Shown in pieces: positions 8,808 through 18,014 of a stretch of DNA of 64,000 nt. The DNA is from Nguyenibacter vanlangensis. GTDB taxonomy: Bacteria; Pseudomonadota; Alphaproteobacteria; Acetobacterales; Acetobacteraceae. Within the stretch, counting starts at the first letter, position 1. The number at the start of each line of letters is the position of its first letter. Location of the stretch: contig NZ_CP152276.1 of NCBI RefSeq assembly GCF_038719015.1, positions 1,958,501-2,022,500 on the forward strand, written 5' to 3'. The position numbers and the translations under genes were made by a program. The notes below the pieces were generated by a model. It was not told where the DNA came from. It saw nothing but the letters and a program-made list of their open reading frames with translations, and searched no databases.

Positions 8808-11800
8808 ATGACTGCCGGCCGTAAAGACATTCAGGAAGGCGATTTTGTCGAAGTGCGAGGCAAGCCTTGGCTTGTCGAAGCATTGGTTGGCGACGATAGC
8901 GACCTACCCGCCTTAAGTCTGTCCTGCATTTCGGATGACGCCCAGGGCGAGCGGCTTGACGTCCTCTGGGACGCCGAGATTGCCAGAAGGGTCCTCGACG
9001 AGGATCGATGGTCGAATGTGGGTGTGGGCTCTCCCGACAGCGCGGATGTTCTGGCGGCGCATATCCGGGCGATCCGATGGCGCTCCGCGACAGCCGCCGA
9101 TCGGGACCTGTTGCAAGCGCCGTTTCGCGCCGGGATCAGGCTTGATGCCTATCAGCTTCTCCCTCTTCGCAAGGCGTTGCGTCTGCCGCGCGTCAATTTG
9201 CTGATCGCCGACGATGTCGGTCTCGGCAAGACGATCGAAGCGGGCCTTGTCGCGCGGGAACTCCTGCTCAGACGGCGGGTGGACTTCATCGTGATCGCGG
9301 CGCCGCCGGCGATGACGGTCCAGTGGAAGGACGAGTTGGAGGCGAAGTTCGGCCTCTCCTTCGAGATCATAGACCGGGACCGCATCAGCGATCTGCGGCG
9401 CCTACGGGGGTTCTCCGTCAATCCGTGGACCACGGGTTCACGCTTTATCGTGTCGCATCGCCTGCTGACCGATGAAACCTATGCTGCGGGCCTGCGCGAT
9501 GTCCTCGATGAATTTCGGGCGAAGGCTTTGTTCGTTCTGGACGAGGCCCACCACGCGGCCCCATCCGCAGGCACGCGTTACGCCGTTTCCAGCCAGCTCA
9601 CGAAAGCGGTTAGGGAACTCGCGGAACGCTTCGAGCACCGGCTGTTCCTGACCGCCACACCTCATAACGGGCATTCCAACAGCTTTTCCGCCCTTCTCGA
9701 AATGCTCGACCCGCAACGCTTCACGCGCGGTGTCGAGGTCCGGCCGCGCGATCTGGATCCGGTCATGGTGCGCCGGCTGAAGGCCGATCTCCGCCGTCTC
9801 GGCGAGGCCTTCCCGGAACGAGTGGTCGAGCCGATCCCGATCAACGGCCTGCCGGAAGATGCTCCCGAACTGGCGCTCGCACGACTGCTCGCCGCCTATG
9901 GCGAACTGCGCATGAAGCGCATCGCGAAGCTGAGCAGTCAGAAGGCGGCGCTCGCCAAGCTGGCCTTTGTCGGCCTTCAGCAGAGGCTTCTGTCGTCGAC
10001 CGCCGCCTTCGCCCGAACGCTGAAGACCCATCGCGTCACCCTGCAAAAAGTGCTGGACGGCGAAGAGATCGCGCGCGCGACGGCGGCAGCAACCGCGTTC
10101 GTGACAGCCCCGACACCGGAGGACAACATCGAACTGGGCTTGGAAGAGGAAGACGCCGAAAAGGCGATGGCCGCCGATGAAGATGCGGAAGCGGCCACGG
10201 CCTCTGCGGCTGGCGTCGTCGACGCCACGCTTGAGGACTTGCGCGCCGAATTGGCGATCGTCGATGAGATGCTCGCGCTGGCCGAAAAGCATGCCGCTCG
10301 GCCCGACGCGCGCGTCAACTGGCTGATTGGGTGGATCCGCAAGTCCATGTTGGACGGCCGGCAGTGGAATCGCCGCCGGCTGATCATCTTCACCGAGTGG
10401 GAGGATACGAGGCGCTGGCTGGAAAGGCGGTTGCGGGAAGCGCTGGCTGATACCGATGACATTGACGAACGGATCGGTGTCTTCAGCGGCACCACGGGGT
10501 CGGATCGCCGCGAGCAGATCAAGCACGCCTTCAACGCCGATCCCGATGGGGAGCCCTTGCGGGTTCTGATCTGCACCGATGCAGCACGGGAGGGCATCAA
10601 CCTTCAATCTTACTGCTCGGACCTCCTGCATTTCGATCTGCCGTGGAATCCGTCGCGCCTGGAGCAGCGGAACGGCCGTATCGATCGCAAGCTCCAGCCT
10701 GCAAAGCAGGTCTTCTGTCGCTACTTCCGGTACGAGCAACGCGAGGCGGACATTGTTCTCGACGCGCTGGTCTGGAAGACGGAGACCATTCGCGAGGAAC
10801 TCGGCTCAGTCGGGCAGGTCATCGAGGATCGCATCGCCAAGCGGCTGGCCGAAGACGGCATCGGGCACGGACAGGGAAAGGCGCTCGCTCATGCCATCTC
10901 CAATGAGAACGACACGGAGCGGCTCGGCACGGCCCAGTCGGAAATGGACGACGAGGCGAAGGCCCGCCACGAGCGCCTTCTGAAGGAACAAGACGATCTG
11001 AGACGAGTCCTTGAACGCTCCCGCGAGAGGGTCGGCGTCGATCCCGACGATCTTAAGCGGGTCGCTGCCGCCGCGCTGTCGCGCGCGGGCTTCGCCCTCG
11101 ATAACGCGCGCGGCCAGAGCGTCGGCAGGACCGATACCTATCGGCTGGATCCGTCCGATCCTACGTTCTCCAAGGACGCAGGGTGGGATGACGCCTTCGA
11201 CGATCTACGTGTCCGGCCGCGCAAGCGCGGTGAGCGGCTGGGCGATTGGCGGCGCAACGCTCCGATCCGGGCGATCGCTTTCGAGCCTCCGGTTCTCGAT
11301 GATGGTCGCGATGCGACTGACGTCGTGCAGGTGCATCTGGAGCATCGCCTAGTCAGGCGTCTCATATCCCGCTTTTTGAGTCAGGGGTTCCAGTCGAACT
11401 TATCCCGGCTTTCGGTGATCATCGGCCCCGGCGCCCAGCCGCGCGTGGTGCTAATGGGCCGCCTCGCCGTTTATGGCGCCGGCGCGGCCCGGCTGCATGA
11501 GGAGATCATTCCGATCACGGCCATCTGGACGGAGTCCGAACGTGGCCAAAAGCCGCTCCGAGCGCTGGGAGAGAGTGGCGAGGAAAGAACGCTCAACCAA
11601 CTCGAGGAGGCGCTGCGCATCGCGCGCGAAGCCCCCGCCTCCGCAGTGACACGGATACAGGCCCTCGTCGCTCAAGACATAGCTGACCTAACCCCCGCCC
11701 TCGAAACCATCGCGAACGAACGCCTTGCCACGGTCAAAGCCCAGCTCGCCAAGCGGGGAGACGAGGAGGCGCACTCACTCCATGCTCTTCTGGAGAATCA

Positions 11801-12041
11801 AAAGAAAAACATTCTTAAGGCAGTAGAGAAGCACAATCCCAATCAGCCAGATCTTTTTGAAGAGGAAAGGCGGGAGCATCAAGCCAATCGCCGGTATTGG
11901 GACGTTCGTCTCACCAGCATAGAAAATGAAATTCGCGACGAGCCACAGCGTCTGCGCGGCTCCTATGAAGTGAAGGCCCATCGGCTGGAGCCGGTCGGCA
12001 TCGTCTATCTCTGGCCGGTGTCGGGTGAGCGCGATGGCTGA
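8808..12041 (+). CDS. drmD: DrmD-like SNF2-family helicase of class 1 DISARM
   Basis: The chosen ATG at 8808 is preceded by AAAAGAG and gives 1077 residues; an ATG at 8760 would add 16. Motifs include Walker A DVGLGKTIEAG near residue 136, the DEAH box VLDEAHH near 243 and FLTATPHNGHSNSF. The C-terminal helicase half has ICTDAAREGINLQ and HFDLPWNPSRLEQRNGRIDR near 600-630. A long acidic helical region lies between the two halves. Such SNF2-like proteins next to drmMI define class 1 DISARM. DISARM restricts incoming phage DNA while the methylase marks self. The gene overlaps drmMI by 8 bases. Confidence 0.88.
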   Translation: MTAGRKDIQEGDFVEVRGKPWLVEALVGDDSDLPALSLSCISDDAQGERLDVLWDAEIARRVLDEDRWSNVGVGSPDSADVLAAHIRAIRWRSATAADRDLLQAPFRAGIRLDAYQLLPLRKALRLPRVNLLIADDVGLGKTIEAGLVARELLLRRRVDFIVIAAPPAMTVQWKDELEAKFGLSFEIIDRDRISDLRRLRGFSVNPWTTGSRFIVSHRLLTDETYAAGLRDVLDEFRAKALFVLDEAHHAAPSAGTRYAVSSQLTKAVRELAERFEHRLFLTATPHNGHSNSFSALLEMLDPQRFTRGVEVRPRDLDPVMVRRLKADLRRLGEAFPERVVEPIPINGLPEDAPELALARLLAAYGELRMKRIAKLSSQKAALAKLAFVGLQQRLLSSTAAFARTLKTHRVTLQKVLDGEEIARATAAATAFVTAPTPEDNIELGLEEEDAEKAMAADEDAEAATASAAGVVDATLEDLRAELAIVDEMLALAEKHAARPDARVNWLIGWIRKSMLDGRQWNRRRLIIFTEWEDTRRWLERRLREALADTDDIDERIGVFSGTTGSDRREQIKHAFNADPDGEPLRVLICTDAAREGINLQSYCSDLLHFDLPWNPSRLEQRNGRIDRKLQPAKQVFCRYFRYEQREADIVLDALVWKTETIREELGSVGQVIEDRIAKRLAEDGIGHGQGKALAHAISNENDTERLGTAQSEMDDEAKARHERLLKEQDDLRRVLERSRERVGVDPDDLKRVAAAALSRAGFALDNARGQSVGRTDTYRLDPSDPTFSKDAGWDDAFDDLRVRPRKRGERLGDWRRNAPIRAIAFEPPVLDDGRDATDVVQVHLEHRLVRRLISRFLSQGFQSNLSRLSVIIGPGAQPRVVLMGRLAVYGAGAARLHEEIIPITAIWTESERGQKPLRALGESGEERTLNQLEEALRIAREAPASAVTRIQALVAQDIADLTPALETIANERLATVKAQLAKRGDEEAHSLHALLENQKKNILKAVEKHNPNQPDLFEEERREHQANRRYWDVRLTSIENEIRDEPQRLRGSYEVKAHRLEPVGIVYLWPVSGERDG

Positions 12042-15000
12042 TGCTCTCTACCGCGATCGGGACCTCGAATGGCTCGATCACGTCAAGCCGGTCGGGCTGG
12101 TCGTAGCACCCAGCGTTCTCAAGGAATTGGGCCTGACGCCGCTGCATCAGAGCCCCGTCGATACCGCCGAGGCCGCCGAGCGCCTCAATCCGGATGAGCC
12201 CGGACCGGCGCTGCCCGATCCTTGGGCCTTCATGGAACAGGTGCTCGGCTGGAACGCCGCCCATGTCGCGGGAGCGCCAGGCGGACCGGAGCTGCCGGAC
12301 ACTTTGGTTGTGAGCCTGCCCGAGCAAGCGACGACACTGGCGCCGACCTGGGCCGTCGCTGAACTCGGCCAGAACGGCCAGCCTTGGCAGCTACTCGTCC
12401 GCATCGAGGTACCCGGCATCGAGCCTGATGGCCGCGCTCAGCTCGACGGTTGGGAAGCCTCGCCGCATCAGCGCTTCGAGCGGCTGCTGAGGGACACCGG
12501 CGTATTCGCCGGGCTGCTGATCACCGATCAGGAGCTGCGTCTCGTCTATGCCCCGCGCGGCGAGACGTCCGGCTATCTCGCCTTCCCGCTGCGCCCGCTT
12601 GGGCTCGTGGCCGGACGGCCAATGCTCGGCGGGCTGAAGCTGCTTCTCGACAGCTTCCGCCTGTTCTCGGACGCGGACGAGCGCCGCCTTCCTGCTCTCC
12701 TGAAGAAGAGCCGTGACGCCCAGGCGTCGGTCTCGACTGAACTCGCTGGCCAGGTCCTCGGCGCGCTGCATGAGCTGCTCCGTGGCCTCGATGCGGCCGA
12801 TGCCGATTTGGTGCGGGAACTGGCGCGGTCGAACCCCGGCCACCTTTACGAGGGGCTGCTCACCGTTCTCATGCGGCTGGTCTTCATCCTCTATGCCGAG
12901 GATCGCGATCTGCTGCCGTCACGCGCCGACGCCCGCGCGCGGGGGATCTATGAGACCAGCTATTCGGTCCGCGGCCTCTACGCGAGGCTCGCCGAGGACG
13001 CCGCGCTCAACCCGGACACCATGGACGAGCGGTGCGGCGGTTGGGGGCAGTTGCTCGTGCTCTTCCGGTTGATCCACAAGGGGCATCCGTCGCACTTCGT
13101 TCAAGCGCGCGGCGGCAAGCTCTTCGATTCCGACGAGTTCCCCTTCCTGGAAGGCCGCGCCGCCAAGGACGATGCGCCGCGTATCCTGAGCGTGTCGGAC
13201 GGGTGCATTCTGCGCATCCTTGAAGGGCTGATGACCCTGAAGCTGCGCGGGCATGAGCGCGAGCGCCTGTCCTACCGCACGCTGGATGTCGAACAGATCG
13301 GCTCGGTCTACGAGACGGTGATGGGCTTCACCGTCGAGGCGGCCAGGAGCAGCGTAATCGCAATCAAAGCCGGCAAGAACAACCGGACGCCAGTGTTTGT
13401 GGCCCTCGACGAACTGCTGGCCCGCAAGGGCAAGGACCGGATCAAGGACCTGAAGGAGAATGTTGGCCGGTTGCTTACGCCCGCGCAGGCGAAGCCCGTC
13501 GAGGCTGCGAAGAGCGTCGAGGAACTGGCCGCGGCCTTCGAGGGCATGGTGGATGAGCGCGGATCGCCGCGCCACGTCATGGCGCCAGCGGGAACGCCGA
13601 TCCTCCAGCCGACCGGCGAGCGCCGCCGCACTGGCAGTCACTATACACCGCGCAGCCTGACCCAGCCGATCGCCGCCCACGCGCTGGAACCGGCTTTCTC
13701 GCGGCTGGGGCCGGATGCGACGCCGGAACAGATTCTCGATCTGAAGGTCTGCGATCCGGCGATGGGTTCGGGCGCGTTTCTGGTGGAGGCCTGCCGCACC
13801 ATCGCTACGCGGCTGGTCAACGCTTGGCTCCGTTGGCCCGAGAAACGGCCGACGATCCCGCTTGATGAAGACGAGGATCTGCACGCCCGCCGCCTTGTCG
13901 CACAGAACTGCCTTTACGGTGTGGACAAGAATCCCCGCGCGGTCGATCTGGCGCGGCTGTCTCTATGGTTGGCGACACTGGCTAAAGATCACGAGTTCAC
14001 CTTCCTCGATCATGCGTTGAAATGCGGGGACAGCCTGGTAGGCCTCAATACCCAGCAGCTGAGCGGCGGAAACTGGGACAATGCCCGGGTGCGCAGCACT
14101 CTTATCGGGCAGGCCGTCAGCGAGCGCGTGGCGAAGCTGGCCGCGCATCGCGACGCAATCCGCAATGCGCCCGACGACGTTTCGCTGGCAATCCAGCAAT
14201 CCCGCCACGCCATCGCGGAGAACGAAGCGGCGCTGGTCCGCCTGATCGGCGATGCGATCGTCGCTGCCTTCTTTAAGAACGATAAGGCCAAGCAGCGGAT
14301 TGACGAGGTGCGTTACGTTACCACCATGGCGGGCACCACCAATTGGTGGGATGGCCTGCGCAATATCGCTGTCTCGTTGGAGGGCGGAGAGCATCCTATC
14401 CGGCCCTTTCACTGGGAAGTGGAATTTCCCGAAGTGTTTGGGCGGGAGAATCCCGGCTTCGACGCTATCGTCGGCAATCCGCCTTTCGCCGGAAAGAACA
14501 CGACTATTGCCGGAAATCGCGCGAACTACTTGCCTTGGCTGCAAACGCTGCATCCGGGCGCGCATGGGAATGCCGATCTTGTCGCGCATTTCTTCCGCCG
14601 CGCCTTCGGGCTCTTGCGGGACGGCGGAACCTTTGGGCTGATCGCGACCAATACCATCGGACAGGGCGACACCCGCGACACCGGGCTGACGACGATACTC
14701 CGCGAGGGTGGTACGATCATGCGGGCGACCCGGCGGCTGAAATGGCCCGGCGAAGCTGCGGTGGTCGTCAGCGTGGTGCATGTGCTCAAGGGTGCAGTAG
14801 CCTCGCCGGTGCTTGACGGCAGGCGGGTGCGGCGGGTTTCGGCCTATCTGGTCGAGGGCGATCTCGACACCGCGCCCGAGCGTCTGACGGCAAATGCGCG
14901 CAAGGCATTTGTCGGTTCCTATGTGCTCGGCATGGGCTTTACTTTCGACGACGTGGCAGCGGCCAAGGGCGAGGCCGAAAGCCTTGAGACGATGCGCGCG

Positions 15001-16047
15001 CTGATCGACAAAGACGCGCGCAATGCGGAGCGGATTTTCCCCTATATTGGCGGTGAGGAGGTCAATACCTCGCCGACCCACGCCTATCGTCGCTATGTGA
15101 TCGACTTCTTCGACAGACCACTCAGGCGGGATTCCTCGTTGATGTCCTGGTTCCTCAACGAAGGTTCAGACGCTTGCGGCAAACGCCGCCGAGAGTGGTT
15201 ACGAGATGGGATCGTGCCAAGTGATTATCCGGACGAGGTCGCGGAGGACTGGCCTGATCTGATCGAGATCGTGCGGCGCCGAGTGAAGCCTGAACGCGAT
15301 CCGCAAAAGCGTGATGCTCTGCGTGTCCGCTGGTGGCAATATGCGGAAAAACGTCCTGGGCTCTATCGCGCTATTGCACCATTGGACCGGGTGTTGGTTC
15401 GATCGCTGACAAGCGCTCACTTTCCGACTTTCTCTTGGCTACCCCACGCTTATGTCTACGATCAGACCAACATAGTCTGGGCTTCAGAGTGCTTTGGAAT
15501 GCAAGCGGCGCTTTCATCACGGGCGCACGAGATTTGGGTGCGTTTTCTTGGCGCGACCATGAAGGACGATAGTCGATACAACATTGCCGACTGTTTCGAG
15601 ACTTTCCCATTCCCGGAAGGTTTCGAAACCTTGCCCGTACTCGAAGCTGCCGGGAGGACTTATCACGATCACCGCGCCGAGCTGATGGTCGCCCGCAACG
15701 AGGGCATGACCAGGACCTACAACCGCTTCCAGGATCGGCATGACAACGCCGCCGACATCGTGCGGCTGCGCGACCTGCACACCGAAATGGATCGCGCGGT
15801 GCTCGAAACTTATGGCTGGCACGATCTCGCCGCCCGCGTCGTGCCGATCTTCCTCGACGAGTCCAACGAAGACGACCACACCTATCAGGGCCGCCTTTTC
15901 TGGCCCTCCGAGTTCCGCGACGAAGTTCTCGCTCGCCTTCTCGCGCTCAATGCCGAACGCCATGCCGAGGAAATGCGCCGGGACTTGGCGGGACAACCGG
16001 GCACCGAAGACGACGAGCAGGCTCAGGAAGACGAGCTTATCGAGTAA
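12034..16047 (+). CDS. drmMI: DrmMI-like adenine-specific DNA methyltransferase of DISARM
   Basis: The protein has 1337 residues from ATG 12034; GTG 12025 would add three. An N-terminal region of about 500 residues resembles type IIL/Eco57I-like enzymes. A gamma-class methylase core follows, with GSHYTPRSL, AdoMet motif I DPAMGSGAF near residue 573 and catalytic NPPF near 814. A target-recognition region then leads to a C-terminus with AEMRRDLAG-like helices. In DISARM this enzyme methylates host DNA so that the system spares it. No nuclease motif is evident at the N-terminus. The gene is coupled to drmD by overlap. Confidence 0.88.
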   Translation: MADALYRDRDLEWLDHVKPVGLVVAPSVLKELGLTPLHQSPVDTAEAAERLNPDEPGPALPDPWAFMEQVLGWNAAHVAGAPGGPELPDTLVVSLPEQATTLAPTWAVAELGQNGQPWQLLVRIEVPGIEPDGRAQLDGWEASPHQRFERLLRDTGVFAGLLITDQELRLVYAPRGETSGYLAFPLRPLGLVAGRPMLGGLKLLLDSFRLFSDADERRLPALLKKSRDAQASVSTELAGQVLGALHELLRGLDAADADLVRELARSNPGHLYEGLLTVLMRLVFILYAEDRDLLPSRADARARGIYETSYSVRGLYARLAEDAALNPDTMDERCGGWGQLLVLFRLIHKGHPSHFVQARGGKLFDSDEFPFLEGRAAKDDAPRILSVSDGCILRILEGLMTLKLRGHERERLSYRTLDVEQIGSVYETVMGFTVEAARSSVIAIKAGKNNRTPVFVALDELLARKGKDRIKDLKENVGRLLTPAQAKPVEAAKSVEELAAAFEGMVDERGSPRHVMAPAGTPILQPTGERRRTGSHYTPRSLTQPIAAHALEPAFSRLGPDATPEQILDLKVCDPAMGSGAFLVEACRTIATRLVNAWLRWPEKRPTIPLDEDEDLHARRLVAQNCLYGVDKNPRAVDLARLSLWLATLAKDHEFTFLDHALKCGDSLVGLNTQQLSGGNWDNARVRSTLIGQAVSERVAKLAAHRDAIRNAPDDVSLAIQQSRHAIAENEAALVRLIGDAIVAAFFKNDKAKQRIDEVRYVTTMAGTTNWWDGLRNIAVSLEGGEHPIRPFHWEVEFPEVFGRENPGFDAIVGNPPFAGKNTTIAGNRANYLPWLQTLHPGAHGNADLVAHFFRRAFGLLRDGGTFGLIATNTIGQGDTRDTGLTTILREGGTIMRATRRLKWPGEAAVVVSVVHVLKGAVASPVLDGRRVRRVSAYLVEGDLDTAPERLTANARKAFVGSYVLGMGFTFDDVAAAKGEAESLETMRALIDKDARNAERIFPYIGGEEVNTSPTHAYRRYVIDFFDRPLRRDSSLMSWFLNEGSDACGKRRREWLRDGIVPSDYPDEVAEDWPDLIEIVRRRVKPERDPQKRDALRVRWWQYAEKRPGLYRAIAPLDRVLVRSLTSAHFPTFSWLPHAYVYDQTNIVWASECFGMQAALSSRAHEIWVRFLGATMKDDSRYNIADCFETFPFPEGFETLPVLEAAGRTYHDHRAELMVARNEGMTRTYNRFQDRHDNAADIVRLRDLHTEMDRAVLETYGWHDLAARVVPIFLDESNEDDHTYQGRLFWPSEFRDEVLARLLALNAERHAEEMRRDLAGQPGTEDDEQAQEDELIE

Positions 16048-16068
16048 CCCAGCGCCACCGGCCCGAAA

Positions 16069-16272
16069 TCAGGGCCGGCGCCACTTATCGGGATGAGCCC
16101 GATTCGTGTTGCGGACGCGCTCGACAAGCACGTCGCCGCCGCGCTCTTGAGCCCAGTCGATCGCCGCGCCCTGTGTCGGCCGCACGACGCTCGCCCGCTC
16201 GGAGCCGGGCTTGCGAACCGCGTAGTCGCCCGTCTCGGGGCGACGCTCGATGAACATTCTCTTGTCAGCCAT
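16069..16272 (-). CDS. Small DUF2188-like protein
   Basis: This 67-residue protein starts at MADKRMFIERRPETGDYAVR. It looks like the DUF2188 family: short proteins with alternating strands that carry an R-P-x-G-x-Y/W-x-V core and a C-terminal RNTNRAHPDKWRRP. The function of the family is unknown to me. The gene is antisense inside the DISARM locus, converging on drmMI with 21 bases between stops. A stem CCGGCCC/GGGCCGG (16058-16078) spans the convergent junction and could stop transcription from both sides. It diverges from the XRE-ImmA gene across a 106-base region holding an operator-like repeat. The longer upstream start is less likely. Confidence 0.65.
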   Translation of the reverse strand: MADKRMFIERRPETGDYAVRKPGSERASVVRPTQGAAIDWAQERGGDVLVERVRNTNRAHPDKWRRP

Positions 16273-16324
16273 GGGGAAAACTCCCAATTGGGTTCACCGC
16301 CCGAATCGGCGGCCTGATCGCAAT

Positions 16325-16356
16325 ATAATCTTGCAATCTAGAGTCCGCAAGATTAT
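16325..16356. promoter_or_regulatory. 10-bp inverted repeat, probable operator of the XRE-ImmA gene
   Basis: Perfect arms ATAATCTTGC (16325-16334) and GCAAGATTAT (16347-16356) flank a 12-base spacer. The site lies between the divergent DUF2188 gene (start 16272) and the XRE-ImmA/IrrE gene (start 16379). The sequence here is locally AT-rich, as expected of a promoter. XRE regulators commonly bind such symmetric sites to control themselves. Binding by the adjacent protein is inference. Confidence 0.6.
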
Positions 16357-16378
16357 CCAGCATCCAGGAGACAGCAGC

Positions 16379-17491
16379 ATGACCAATCTCATTGGAGCGC
16401 GGATCAAGGCCCTGCGGGAGGAACGAAGCCTCTCTCAGGACGACCTCGCGCGCCTCTTCGGCTTCAAGGATCGGCAGACGGTCTCCGCTATCGAGACCGG
16501 CGAGCGCCGCGTCACGGCGGACGAACTGCTCCTTGCCGTCGAGAAGCTCGGGACGTCGCTCGACTATTTCACCGATCCCTTCCTGTTGGTCGGCGAAGGA
16601 CGCTTTTCTTGGCGGCAGACCAATGTCGGCTCGGGTGTTCTGAACGGCTATGAGCGCAGCGCAGGCCGTTGGATCGCGGCCTTTCGGGTGATCGCGCCCC
16701 AGGTCGGGAGGGCGAGCCCATTGCTGCGCCGGGCCCTCGGCCTGACGCGCCACTCGCGGTTCGAGGATGCGATGGAGGCCGGCGAGCGCTTCGCGGCCGA
16801 GTTCGATCTCGGTGAGGTGCCCGCCCAGCGTCTGGCCGAGGTGACGGAGCGCGAGCTAGGGATACTCGTGCTCATGGTCGATGCCTTTGAGGGCATCTCG
16901 GGCGCCGCCTGCCGTCTGCCGGAGCTGGATGTCGTGCTGATCAATCGTCACGAGGTGGAGGGCCGGCGTCACTTCGACTTGGCGCACGAGCTGTTCCACA
17001 TCCTCACCTGGGATGCGATGCCGCCCGAGCACTCGGAGGAAGCCAAGGAGGTCGGTGGCAACCGCGTCGAGCAGCTCGCCAACAATTTCGCTTCGGCGGT
17101 GCTCATGCCGAAGACCGCGCTCGCGCGCTATGGTGAATGGGCGGAGCTTGGCGACGACGACCTCATTGCAAAGCTCAATGCCACCGCCGATGAATTGCTG
17201 GTCACGGCTTCCGCGCTCAAATGGCGGCTGGTCGCACTTGACCGGCTGAAGCCGGTGCGTGCGCGCGCGATCTCCGACGCGGCGCTGCGAAACAACGGGC
17301 ACAATGGACGCGGGGCGCCCAAGGTCGTGCCGCCACTTCTGTTCTCGAAGCCATTCATGGAAGTGATCGCCCTCGCAATCGACGAGGGCCGGGTTTCGAC
17401 CCGCCGCGCTGCGGGCCTGCTCGATCTCACTGTCGAGGACCTGACGGACCTCTTCGTTGCGCACGGGGTCGAGCCCCCGGCCGAGCTATGA
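16379..17491 (+). CDS. XRE-family regulator fused to an ImmA/IrrE (COG2856) metallopeptidase
   Basis: This 370-residue protein starts at MTNLIGARIKALREER, with AGGAGA eight bases upstream. The first 65 residues form an XRE helix-turn-helix (LSQDDLARLFGF, then QTVSAIETGERRV). A zincin domain with HELFH in FDLAHELFHILTW near residue 205 and EQLANNFASAVLMP follows, as in ImmA/IrrE proteins that cleave repressors. The C-terminus has a small helical region. Such fusions pair with toxin genes in known toxin-antitoxin families, and the next gene, a PIN-domain protein, starts seven bases downstream. Its place inside a DISARM operon is unusual. It may sense infection by proteolysis, but that is inference. 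Confidence 0.85.
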   Translation: MTNLIGARIKALREERSLSQDDLARLFGFKDRQTVSAIETGERRVTADELLLAVEKLGTSLDYFTDPFLLVGEGRFSWRQTNVGSGVLNGYERSAGRWIAAFRVIAPQVGRASPLLRRALGLTRHSRFEDAMEAGERFAAEFDLGEVPAQRLAEVTERELGILVLMVDAFEGISGAACRLPELDVVLINRHEVEGRRHFDLAHELFHILTWDAMPPEHSEEAKEVGGNRVEQLANNFASAVLMPKTALARYGEWAELGDDDLIAKLNATADELLVTASALKWRLVALDRLKPVRARAISDAALRNNGHNGRGAPKVVPPLLFSKPFMEVIALAIDEGRVSTRRAAGLLDLTVEDLTDLFVAHGVEPPAEL

Positions 17492-17498
17492 GGCGACC

Positions 17499-18014
17499 AT
17501 GGCGCGGCACCGCGGGCCAGTTCTGGTCGACACGAACGTCATTCTCGAATCCCACCGGATCGGCGCATGGGCGGCGCTAGCCGGTGGCTATCCGGTCGAG
17601 ACGGTCGAGGACTGCGTGACCGAGACCCAGACGGGTTTCCAACGGCGGCGGGCGGAGCAGCAGATTGATGCAGCGGCCCTGCGTGCGTCGCTGGCGGGGG
17701 TTCACGCGCCGGGAGATCGCGAGATTGCGGCAGCGGTCGTGAGAGCGCCCGACATTGCGCTGGACATCGGTGAGCGCTCGCTCTGGGCGCACGCGCTGAC
17801 CCGGACCGATGGCTGGATCCTGTGCGGGCCGGACAAGGCCAGTCTGCGCTTCGGCGTCCGGCTCGGCCATCGTGATCGGCTTGTCGCCTTGGAGCGGCTT
17901 CTCGAAGACGCAGGCTATCGGCCGAAGGAACCCCTGAAACTGGCGTACACGAGCAAGTGGCTGGAGAAGACTCTCGGCGAGCTTGTCCTTTCGGAAGGAG
18001 TGGGCCGGACATGA
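17499..18014 (+). CDS. PIN-domain-like protein paired with the XRE-ImmA gene
   Basis: This 171-residue protein starts at MARHRGPVLVDTNVILES. The opening hydrophobic strand and VDTN match the first acidic motif of PIN nucleases. Further acidic residues lie in ETVEDCVTETQTGF, GERSLWAHAL and GWILCGPDKASLRFG, the last resembling the third PIN motif region with CGPD in place of TxD. PIN domains cut RNA and act as toxins in VapBC-like systems. It follows the XRE-ImmA gene by seven bases and overlaps drmA by ATGA, so it is built into the DISARM operon. Toxicity is unproven; a degenerate PIN acting in signalling is also possible. Confidence 0.7.
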   Translation: MARHRGPVLVDTNVILESHRIGAWAALAGGYPVETVEDCVTETQTGFQRRRAEQQIDAAALRASLAGVHAPGDREIAAAVVRAPDIALDIGERSLWAHALTRTDGWILCGPDKASLRFGVRLGHRDRLVALERLLEDAGYRPKEPLKLAYTSKWLEKTLGELVLSEGVGRT

